A DNA stretch of 9,502 nt from Nitrospinae bacterium RIFCSPLOWO2_12_FULL_45_22 (GTDB lineage: Bacteria; 2-12-FULL-45-22). Made by a program: the position numbers and the translations under genes. The stretch is taken from the NCBI GenBank assembly GCA_001803565.1, contig MHDQ01000058.1, positions 1 through 9,502 on the forward strand, read 5' to 3'. Every line of letters begins with the position of its first letter. Position 1 is the first letter of the stretch. The notes below the pieces were generated by a model. It was not told the DNA's origin, did not search any database, and saw only the letters and a program-made list of their open reading frames with translations. Below are positions 1 to 4,752 of the stretch, piece by piece.

Positions 1-176
1 ACTTCACATGCCCAGCTCAGGAGAAAAGCAGCCCCTAAAATAGATAGGCCAGAAAGGGAGGATATTAGCAGGGGATTCCCATCCATACCGCTAATCTTGA
101 AGACCAGCCAGGGAAGGGTAAGGGAAACCGGACTAATACACCAGATAAAGTTTCTCAGGTCACTCCTTCCGTTCAT
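1..176 (-). CDS. N-terminal part of a sodium/calcium antiporter-like membrane protein (runs off the left edge)
   Basis: Reading leftward from the ATG at 176-174 gives 58 complete codons with no stop before the window ends. The protein starts MNGRSDLRNFIWCISP and has two hydrophobic stretches: roughly residues 11-28, and residues 36-56, the latter ending GAAFLLSWACE. That second stretch resembles the first core helix of CaCA-family sodium/calcium antiporters, where a GAAFLLSWAAE-like segment precedes the ion-binding repeat. This is recognition by eye, not a search. A GGAG Shine-Dalgarno motif lies about nine bases upstream of the ATG, supporting the start. The gene is divergent from the korD operon, and its promoter must lie in or near the repeat-filled spacer. 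The reading frame is well supported; the exact transporter family is less certain because only the first helices are visible. Confidence 0.6.
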   Translation of the reverse strand, partial: MNGRSDLRNFIWCISPVSLTLPWLVFKISGMDGNPLLISSLSGLSILGAAFLLSWACE

Positions 177-199
177 ATTTATTACTCCTGAAGCCAATA

Positions 200-332
200 A
201 ATTCGTAACAGTTCAGGTTCTTTGTCATTTCGAGCGCCGCGAGAAATCTTTCCGAGACCGGAGGTAAATAAAGATTCCTCCCTTCGGTCGGAATGACATT
301 CATTTTCGATAGGGGCTGAGCGGTTACAAATT
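200..332. repeat. Nested palindromic dispersed repeat
   Basis: The inner arms are 223-251 (TGTCATTTCGAGCGCCGCGA and on) and 270-298, whose reverse complement begins TGTCATTCCGACCGAAGGGA. They are 29 nt each, most positions match, and the loop is about 18 nt. The outer arms are 200-217 (AATTCGTAACAGTTCAGG) and 315-332 (reverse complement AATTTGTAACCGCTCAGC), matching at 14 of 18 positions. TGTCATTCCGA-type palindromes and GTAAC-GTTCAG-type motifs are familiar dispersed repeats in many environmental bacterial genomes. One looks inserted within the other. There is no coding potential. It could affect expression of the flanking divergent genes through secondary structure. Confidence 0.75.
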
Positions 333-421
333 TTTTTAATATATTTGGTTGATTATACTAAAATGAATGCCTTTCTGCAAGGAACTTAGCCAGTGGAACT
401 TCCCGGAAACTTTCTTTTTTG

Positions 422-450
422 TTGCATACCTTCCTGGAAGTGGTTATTAT
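422..450 (+). promoter_or_regulatory. Weak candidate promoter for the korD operon
   Basis: TTGCAT (422-427) and TATTAT (445-450) are spaced by 17 bp, a good geometry for a housekeeping sigma factor. The -10 box matches five of six consensus positions but the -35 box only three. It points toward korD with a leader of about 270 bases. Another possible -10, TATACT near 353-359, lacks a matching -35 box. Such pairs occur by chance in AT-rich spacers, so this is only a candidate. Confidence 0.2.
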
Positions 451-502
451 AGTGTAGTAAAATAGCCTTGATGGACTTGCGCCAATAAGGACATATCTAA
501 AG

Positions 503-681
503 AGCCACTAAGGCCGCTAAGCTGAGCAGCAGCCTCTTACGCTGCCATTTTCGCAGCACCCATGGGGTATCCAGGCCCTGCGGTACTTTCTTATAGAAAA
601 ACATGTAGCAAGGGACTTTGCAGGAACATAGCAAAGTCCATCCCCTTACTTTAGAGGGATCCTTCGTGTCCTTTCGTGGCT
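503..681. repeat. Inverted-repeat element with CCACNAAGG-type ends
   Basis: The left end reads AGCCACTAAGG (503-513). The right end (670-681) has the reverse complement AGCCACGAAAGG, and the sequence just inside it continues as ACACGAAGG. A 5-bp direct repeat CTAAA flanks the element (497-501 and 680-684). CCACGAAAGGACACGAAGG-like motifs are another common dispersed repeat in environmental bacterial genomes. The interior contains small hairpins: GCTGC/GCAGC at 541-557 and the 9-bp stem at 613-639. The boundaries are approximate and the flanking repeat is short enough to be chance. Confidence 0.45.
613..639 (+). promoter_or_regulatory. Perfect 9-bp hairpin in the korD upstream region
   Basis: GGACTTTGC (613-621) is followed after nine bases by its exact reverse complement GCAAAGTCC (631-639). 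It lies about 90 bases before the korD start. No T-run follows, so it is not a typical intrinsic terminator. It may be only the core of the surrounding repeat element, or a structured part of the leader RNA. Confidence 0.35.
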
Positions 682-729
682 AAACAGTCACCCTGAATGA
701 AATTTTTTATAATGAGTTAGGAGAAGGAA

Positions 730-954
730 ATGACTGCGGGAGAAGTGCTTATCAAAGAAGATTTTTGCTTAGGGTGTGGTTATTGTGCAGAATTCTGCCC
801 CACCAAATCTATCGCTATTTCTCCGGAGAGGTTTAACTCTCAGGGGCACTTGTTGGCCGAATTTATTCATCCTGAGACTTGTAATGCCTGTGGGATATGT
901 GCCTGGATGTGCCCCCACTTTGCTATCGAGGTCTATAAGGTTCAAGGAGGTTAG
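730..954 (+). CDS. korD: Ferredoxin-type delta subunit of a 2-oxoacid:ferredoxin oxidoreductase
   Basis: This 74-residue protein is a typical two-cluster bacterial ferredoxin. It carries CxxCxxCxxxCP twice: Cys13, 16, 19 and 23 (CLGCGYCAEFCP), and Cys51, 54, 57 and 61 (CNACGICAWMCP). Each motif should bind a [4Fe-4S] cluster. In KorDABC/VorDABC complexes this small subunit passes electrons from the catalytic beta subunit to soluble ferredoxin. The start is supported by an AGGAG-rich site just upstream of the ATG. It opens the operon. Its last codons contain the AAGGAGG ribosome binding site of korA (944-950), so the two genes are probably translationally coupled. The family assignment is firm from motifs and gene order; the substrate of the complex is not determined by this subunit. 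Confidence 0.9.
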   Translation: MTAGEVLIKEDFCLGCGYCAEFCPTKSIAISPERFNSQGHLLAEFIHPETCNACGICAWMCPHFAIEVYKVQGG

Positions 955-960
955 ACAGCT

Positions 961-2058
961 ATGAATGAGAGAATCTTCGTAAACGGAAATGAAGCCGTTG
1001 GCTGGGGGGCATTAGCTGCCGATTGTCGGGCCTTCTTTGGCTACCCTATAACACCCCAAAATGAAGTTACAGAATGGTTTGCCCGGGAATTTCCCAAGCG
1101 GGGCCGGATTTTTATCCAGACTTCTTCTGAAACGGCTTCTATCAACTGGCTTTACGGCGGGGCATGTGTAGGGGCCCGGGTTATGACCTCTACTTCTAGT
1201 CCGGGCTGGGCCCTTATGCAAGAGACTATTTCCCATATGGTCAATACCGAGGTGCCTTGTGTAGTTGTCCTGGTGCAACGCGGTGGCCCCGGGCAAGGCA
1301 CTACCCGTCATGCTCAGATGGATTATGCCTCAGCCACCTGGGGGGGTGGCCATGGCGGTTACAAGAATATAGTATTGACCCCGGCTTCTGCCCAGGAAGT
1401 ACACGATCTCATGCAACTGGCCTTTTACCTGGCAGATAAATACTGTAATCCGGTAATAGTCCTGAGTGACGGGATTATTGGTACCATGATGGAGCCGATA
1501 GCATTAAGAGAGATAAATTTTAACTCTTTACCGGAAAAGGATTGGGCCTTACGGGGTAAAGGGAGACGCAAAGACGGTCAGCGCCGGCTCTTAAGTTCTG
1601 GTCAGGGCTTAATACCCACCAGCCGGAACCCTAATTACCTAACCTTACTCCATACGCTGCATAATAAGTTCCAGCAAATGGCTGCCCATGAAATAAGGTA
1701 CGAAGCCTCACTCCTAGAAGATGCGGAGCTGGTTTTAGTAGCCTTTGGCTATGCAGCCCGGGCTAGCCTCCAGGCCATGAATTGGGCTCGGGCAGAAGGT
1801 ATAAAGGTAGGTATGATCAGGCCCATTACGGTATGGCCTTTCCCCTCGCAGATTGTCAAAGAAGAGGCCGAAAAAGGGGTAAAATTTCTGGTGGTAGAAG
1901 ATAATTTAGGCCAGATGGTCATGGATGTTAAGATGGCCTCAGAAGGGAAGGCTGCAATCTATCTGGTGAGTGCCCTGGATAGGCACGAAGCTATGGAAGG
2001 CGGGGCTATTTATCCGGAAAAAGTCCTGGAGAAGATCAAAGAGTTGACAGCAAGCTGA
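961..2058 (+). CDS. korA: 2-oxoacid:ferredoxin oxidoreductase alpha subunit, copy 1 (VorB/KorA type)
   Basis: The 365 residues match the length and layout of the VorB-type alpha subunit. A pyrimidine-binding thiamine diphosphate domain comes first: GYPITP at 27-32, a probable cofactor-activating Glu57 in SSETASIN, and RGGPGQGTTRH at 107-117. A transketolase C-terminal-like domain follows, with GMIRPITVWPFP in its core. With KorB it forms the site that decarboxylates a 2-oxoacid and transfers the acyl group to CoA in the cytoplasm. The stretch GGGHGGYKNIVLTPAS resembles proteins annotated as 3-methyl-2-oxobutanoate (branched-chain) ferredoxin oxidoreductase, but this subgroup is broad and also includes aryl-pyruvate and 2-oxoglutarate enzymes. 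It begins six bases after korD and ends 14 bases before korB. It is clearly paralogous to the minus-strand protein at 6074-7174, starting at the same residue and sharing most motifs. Confidence 0.9.
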   Translation: MNERIFVNGNEAVGWGALAADCRAFFGYPITPQNEVTEWFAREFPKRGRIFIQTSSETASINWLYGGACVGARVMTSTSSPGWALMQETISHMVNTEVPCVVVLVQRGGPGQGTTRHAQMDYASATWGGGHGGYKNIVLTPASAQEVHDLMQLAFYLADKYCNPVIVLSDGIIGTMMEPIALREINFNSLPEKDWALRGKGRRKDGQRRLLSSGQGLIPTSRNPNYLTLLHTLHNKFQQMAAHEIRYEASLLEDAELVLVAFGYAARASLQAMNWARAEGIKVGMIRPITVWPFPSQIVKEEAEKGVKFLVVEDNLGQMVMDVKMASEGKAAIYLVSALDRHEAMEGGAIYPEKVLEKIKELTAS

Positions 2059-2072
2059 GAGGAGTAAGCGAT

Positions 2073-2837
2073 ATGACAGAGAGAAGGCGAATTACCGGTA
2101 CACCGAAGCTCAAAATCGAATTGCCCGTGCCCGTCGGCGCATGTCAGGGGTGTCAGCATGGGTCGGTTGGTAGGATAATATGGGAAGTGCTGGAAGAGTT
2201 GGAGCTAGGCGAAAATACCATCTGGATTGGAGGGGTAACCTGTGGCACTATGAATGCCTTTCTCTCCGATCTGGATGCCGTCGGGCCAGTGCCCCATGGC
2301 CGGGCTCCAGATATTGGCAGCGCTATGAAGCGGCTCCTAGGTAAAGAGACTATAATAATTACTTATCAGGGCGATGGGGATGCTATTGCTATTGGCACTG
2401 AGAGCCTTATCCAGGCAGCAGCACGGGCTGAGAGGATAACGGTTTTTATGGCAAATAATGCCAATTATGGTACCACAGGTGGCCAGATGGCCCCTACTAC
2501 CTTGATGGAGCAAAGGACCACCACTACCCCACAGGGCCGGGGTATGGTAGAGGGCTTCCCTATCAATACCGCCGAGCTGGTGGCCCAACTCAGAGGAACC
2601 GCTTATTCTGCTAGAGGGGCTATTACCTCACCAGCTAATTATCAGCGTACCAAGAAGTATGTAAAAAAGGCATTGCAGAAGCAGATAGATGATATTGGCT
2701 TCAGCTTTGTCGAGATACTATCTGCTTGTCCACCCAACTGGGGCAAAAAACCGGTTGATTGCTTGAAGTGGATAGATGATGAGATGATCAGCCAATATCC
2801 CCTGGGAGAATTTAGAGACCTGGAGAGCCTTAATTAA
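2073..2837 (+). CDS. korB: 2-oxoacid:ferredoxin oxidoreductase beta subunit, copy 1 (thiamine diphosphate and Fe-S binding)
   Basis: The 254-residue beta subunit has the expected set of motifs. Cys24 and Cys27 (ACQGCQHG), Cys57 (GGVTCG) and Cys219 (SACPPNW) are the likely ligands of one [4Fe-4S] cluster. GDGD at 100-103 followed by NN at 128-129 and GTTGGQ at 133-138 is the Mg-thiamine diphosphate binding signature. The usual YGMTGGQ reads YGTTGGQ here. The C-terminal part, with LKWIDDEMI and YPLGEF, is characteristic of VorA-like beta subunits. GAGAGGAG precedes the ATG. The gene ends with a TAA inside TTAATTAAA, which is the left copy of a 9-bp direct repeat flanking an inserted repeat element; korC therefore now lies 183 bases downstream instead of about 11. 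The role is certain, the 2-oxoacid substrate is not. Confidence 0.9.
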   Translation: MTERRRITGTPKLKIELPVPVGACQGCQHGSVGRIIWEVLEELELGENTIWIGGVTCGTMNAFLSDLDAVGPVPHGRAPDIGSAMKRLLGKETIIITYQGDGDAIAIGTESLIQAAARAERITVFMANNANYGTTGGQMAPTTLMEQRTTTTPQGRGMVEGFPINTAELVAQLRGTAYSARGAITSPANYQRTKKYVKKALQKQIDDIGFSFVEILSACPPNWGKKPVDCLKWIDDEMISQYPLGEFRDLESLN

Positions 2838-3010
2838 ATAGCATACTAATTTCCATTCTGGACACAGATGAACACAGATCCGTTTCAATGCAAAATGCAA
2901 AATTAGCAATTAGCATTTCAAAATTAACTCCTTCTTGGTAATTGCTAATTTTATATTGTTAATTTTGCAATGATAGTTATCTGTGTGTATCTGTGTCCTA
3001 ATTAATTAAA
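2830..3010. repeat. Palindromic insertion element with 9-bp flanking direct repeats, between korB and korC
   Basis: TTAATTAAA occurs at 2830-2838 and again at 3002-3010, 172 bp apart. Between them lies a strongly palindromic, non-coding sequence. The outer arms are GGACACAGATGAACACAGAT (2860-2879) and 2979-2998, whose reverse complement is GGACACAGATACACACAGAT; they match at 18 of 20 positions. An inner perfect 14-bp inverted repeat, AAAATTAGCAATTA, pairs 2899-2912 with 2939-2952. This has the form of a small non-autonomous, MITE-like or REP-like element with a target duplication. Deleting one repeat unit rejoins the korB stop directly to AAAGGAGGAGACC and the korC GTG. ACACAGATGAACACAGAT-like arms are a familiar dispersed repeat in environmental genomes; the insertion reading is inferred from the junctions. 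Confidence 0.8.
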
Positions 3011-3020
3011 GGAGGAGACC

Positions 3021-3566
3021 GTGAGTTCCGAAAGATTTGAGGTAATATTTGCTGGGGTGGGGGGGATGGGTGCTTTAACGGCGGGACAGCTCTTGGCTGA
3101 AGCGGCCCTAGCCTACTACCCATGCGTTACCTGGTATCCCAACATTACTACTGCCCGCAGGAACGCCCCGGCAGACTGTATTGTTATCTATTCCAAAGAA
3201 GTTATTGCCTCTCCACTGATACACCGGGTTGGGGCGGCCGTGATAATAGAATCTTCTCAACTAAGGACCTTTGAAGATAGGGTGAAGCCTGGTGGACTGG
3301 TTATAGTAGAGACTGCGGGCCTAAAAGATCATGTCAGCCGAAGAGATATCACGGTAAAGAAAATACCAGGGCTAGAGACTGCTTTACGCCTCGGTAATAG
3401 CCGGGCAGCCAACCTGCTTATGCTGGGGGCTTATATTGGTTCTACTAATACCTTGCCACCAGAACTGATTGAAGAGAAATTAGAAGATAGGTTTAGCAAG
3501 AACAAAAAGGTTCTCGAGATCAACCTAAGAGCCTTCCACGAAGGGATTAGGTTGGGCCACAATTAG
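3021..3566 (+). CDS. korC: 2-oxoacid:ferredoxin oxidoreductase gamma subunit, copy 1 (divergent)
   Basis: The 181-residue protein belongs to the POR/KOR gamma family. It starts with a GTG that follows a strong GGAGGAG site. The N-terminal Rossmann-like motif reads GVGGMGALTAG (residues about 12-22), where the family usually has GxGGQG. The next conserved region, normally like SYGxxxRGG, reads YPNITTARRNAPADC, so the RGG element is replaced; the minus-strand paralogue keeps it as SYATRVRGGPCEC. The middle and C-terminal parts follow the family well, for example FEDRVKPGGLVIVE and NLLMLGAYIG. The subunit completes the CoA-dependent complex with KorA, KorB and KorD. The substitutions may mean altered partner or CoA contacts, or relaxed constraint after duplication. 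The gene was separated from korB by the palindromic element and ends ten bases before tmk. Confidence 0.85.
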   Translation: MSSERFEVIFAGVGGMGALTAGQLLAEAALAYYPCVTWYPNITTARRNAPADCIVIYSKEVIASPLIHRVGAAVIIESSQLRTFEDRVKPGGLVIVETAGLKDHVSRRDITVKKIPGLETALRLGNSRAANLLMLGAYIGSTNTLPPELIEEKLEDRFSKNKKVLEINLRAFHEGIRLGHN

Positions 3567-3576
3567 AGGATTAGGG

Positions 3577-3689
3577 GTGAGCCATAAGCAGCAAGGGGCA
3601 AGGGGTAAGCAGCAAGCAGTAAGGAGTAAGGGGGAAAAAGAAACGCCTCACTGCTCACTGCTCACTGCTCACCCTGGTGGGCTGAGCCA
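3577..3689 (+). repeat. 105-bp heptamer-repeat insertion at the tmk N terminus
   Basis: GTGAGCCA (3577-3584) and CTGAGCCA (3682-3689) are direct repeats exactly 105 bp apart. The insert holds an imperfect inverted repeat: 3605-3631 and 3646-3672 (27 nt each) match at 21 positions. The right arm is CACTGCT repeated with a 7-nt period; the left arm is a decayed AGCAGTG/AGCAGTA version. Collapsing the direct repeat gives GTG AGC CAG GGT, an ideal tmk start. The flanking octamer itself resembles the repeat unit GTGAGCA, so it may be a seed for repeat growth rather than a target duplication. Confidence 0.8.
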
Positions 3690-4434
3690 GGGTGTTCTGA
3701 TTGCCCTGGAGGGGATAGATGGTGCTGGTAAAACTACTCAAGCCCAACTCCTGAAGGATTTCTTGCGGCAAAAAGGGTTTGAGGTCGTATGTTTTAAAGA
3801 ACCTACCCCGGGTCCTTGGGGGAGGAAGATTGCTGAGATTGCCCGATGGGGCCGCAAAGGGATTTCAGCCCAGGAAGAGATGGAACTCTTCCTTAGAGAT
3901 AGAGAAGAAGATGTAAGGGATAACATTTTACCCGCCCTAAGAGAGAATAAGATTGTTATCATGGACCGATATTATTATTCTTCTATCGCCTATCAAGGTG
4001 CCCTGGGCTTAGACCCCAACGAAATAAAAGAAATAAATGAACAACGGTTCCCTAAACCTGACCTGGTATTTATATTGACCATCCCACCGGCCGAGGGTAT
4101 TAAGCGGATATTAAGTAGGGGTCAGGGGTCGGGGATCAGGGGCCCGCAAAGAAGCCCAGCTTATGAGGAAGAAACTTATTTAACGCGGGTAGCTAAAATA
4201 TTCCATGAGCTGGCTAAGAACAAAGAACCAAGAACAAAGAACCAAGAACAAAGAACCAAGAACAAAGAACAAAGAACAAAGAGCTATGAGCCATCAGCTA
4301 AAGGACTATTAGAGCCGCCCTCAACTCACTGCTTACTCATAGATGGGATGCGCCAGATTAACATTGTCCACCAAGAGATAGCCCCGTCAGTATTAGACAG
4401 GTTGAGTCCTTTAATGAGGTGCTCGTGTCCGTAA
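3577..4434 (+). CDS. tmk: Thymidylate kinase with three in-frame repeat insertions
   Basis: This 285-residue dTMP kinase phosphorylates dTMP to dTDP for DNA synthesis. The P-loop GIDGAGKTT is at 46-54, and the DR(Y/H) motif of the family is at 130-132 in MDRYYYSSIAYQG. An EEETYLTRV stretch follows the LID region. The family is normally about 200-215 residues. The excess comes from three low-complexity segments: 35 extra residues after the GTG start, seven (GQGSGIR, 182-188) in the LID region, and 28 (215-242) near the C terminus containing NKEPRTK/NQEQRTK/NKEQRTK heptads. Without them the protein would be 215 residues and begin MSQGVLIALEGIDGAGKTT. No in-frame ATG or GTG lies between the GTG at 3577 and the P-loop, so translation must cross the N-terminal insertion unless a CTG is used. 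It follows korC by ten bases and is probably co-transcribed. Kinase identity is firm; activity with the insertions is unknown. Confidence 0.88.
   Translation: MSHKQQGARGKQQAVRSKGEKETPHCSLLTAHPGGLSQGVLIALEGIDGAGKTTQAQLLKDFLRQKGFEVVCFKEPTPGPWGRKIAEIARWGRKGISAQEEMELFLRDREEDVRDNILPALRENKIVIMDRYYYSSIAYQGALGLDPNEIKEINEQRFPKPDLVFILTIPPAEGIKRILSRGQGSGIRGPQRSPAYEEETYLTRVAKIFHELAKNKEPRTKNQEQRTKNKEQRTKSYEPSAKGLLEPPSTHCLLIDGMRQINIVHQEIAPSVLDRLSPLMRCSCP
4117..4142 (+). repeat. 21-bp heptamer insertion in the tmk LID region
   Basis: The sequence runs as AGGGGTC, AGGGGTC, GGGGATC and then AGGGGCC, a clear 7-nt period. AGGGG at 4117-4121 and 4138-4142 brackets 21 bp, or seven codons. Deleting one bracket-to-bracket unit turns SRGQGSGIRGPQRSPAYEE into SRGPQRSPAYEE, close to what thymidylate kinases show before the Glu-rich segment. 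A similar AGGGGTCAGGGATCAG occurs at 8694-8709 in an intergenic region. Confidence 0.65.
4213..4302 (+). repeat. 84-bp tandem heptamer insertion near the tmk C terminus
   Basis: Positions 4216-4257 are three exact copies of the 14-nt unit AAGAACAAAGAACC, which is two heptamers. Shorter copies follow, ending with AAAGAAC and AAAGAGC at 4271-4284. The translation is three heptads, NKEPRTK, NQEQRTK and NKEQRTK. GCTAAG (4213-4218) and GCTAAA (4297-4302) bracket 84 bp, or 28 codons. Joining them gives HELAKGLLEPPSTHCLLIDG, a plausible native sequence. A second possible bracket, ATGAGC at 4205 and 4286, would give 81 bp, also in frame. Confidence 0.7.
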
Positions 4435-4462
4435 ACTGTAGCCGGGAAAGACAGCCGGGCAC

Positions 4463-4531
4463 TCATTTTGACTCGAACATCTTTATACTCACCTTGTCAA
4501 TCCCTGCTGCTCTCCGATTCCGCTTGACCAT
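4463..4531 (-). pseudogene. Possible fragment of a group II intron-type reverse transcriptase
   Basis: A 22-codon minus-strand reading begins at the ATG at 4531 and ends with TGA. It contains RAAGIDKVSIKMFES. This resembles the N-terminal region of group II intron reverse transcriptases, where a segment like NKGAAGIDGVTxxxFE precedes the polymerase domain. Nothing else of such a protein is present nearby. The match is short and by eye, so it may be coincidence. It lies just downstream of the CopG remnant on the same strand, which fits a spacer of mobile and toxin-antitoxin debris between the two convergent operons. Confidence 0.35.
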
Positions 4532-4534
4532 TTT

Positions 4535-4714
4535 TTAGACCACTTCTTTCAATTTTCCACTGACAAGCTTGTGCAACGTACTTGAAATCAGGGTCTGATA
4601 GGGAATGCCTTCTTTGGCGGCTCTTTTCTGGATCCTCTCCAAATCGCGGGATGAGATTCTGATATTGATGCGTTTGTCTTTCTGAAAGGTGTTCCGAGCC
4701 GTTCTGCGGTGATA
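4535..4714 (-). pseudogene. Truncated CopG/ribbon-helix-helix antitoxin (COG5304-like)
   Basis: An open minus-strand frame from 4714 to the TAA at 4535-4537 encodes ARNTFQKDKRINIRISSRDL, followed by ERIQKRAAKEGIPYQTLISS and a C terminus ending GKLKEVV. This is the conserved C-terminal part of COG5304-type antitoxins, whose DNA-binding ribbon sits at KRINIRIS. Complete members have about 80-95 residues; here about 59 remain. A TAA stop lies immediately upstream in frame (4715-4717), and no ATG, GTG or well-placed TTG exists, so the N-terminal third is lost or shifted out of frame. No partner toxin is visible. The remnant begins 38 bases past the end of the minus-strand korC, suggesting that a rearrangement broke it there. 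Confidence 0.7.
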
Positions 4715-4752
4715 TTAATTCCTCACAAGATACTGAGCAATTACGAAAATTC

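Larger units (their letters stand above)
177..729. other. Repeat-rich divergent intergenic region
   Basis: These 553 bases separate the left-edge membrane protein gene (minus strand) from korD (plus strand). I see no credible coding sequence. The stretch holds a nested palindrome (200-332), a second inverted-repeat element (about 503-681) and a hairpin (613-639), each listed separately. A weak sigma-70-like pair, TTGCAT at 422-427 and TATTAT at 445-450 with a 17-bp gap, could drive the korD operon, but the -35 box matches only three of six consensus positions. If that promoter is used, the 503-681 element would form most of the leader transcript. Confidence 0.6.

Noticed and set aside
353-359. 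TATACT as a -10 box in the left spacer
   Set aside because: No acceptable -35 box lies 16-18 bp upstream; that position is a T-run.
541-662. Possible riboswitch or T-box leader before korD
   Set aside because: Hairpins are present, but I find no T-box, cobalamin, SAM or thiamine diphosphate consensus; the region fits a dispersed repeat better.
1012-1311. Minus-strand open frame inside korA
   Set aside because: It is antisense to a well-conserved domain and shows no recognisable protein features.
4216-4284. Tandem repeats that could suggest a CRISPR array
   Set aside because: The units are contiguous 7- or 14-nt copies with no unique spacers and they lie within a coding sequence.
4440-4462. 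GCCGGG repeats after tmk as an intrinsic terminator
   Set aside because: The repeats are direct (AGCCGGG twice), the stem would be only about four pairs, and no T-run follows.
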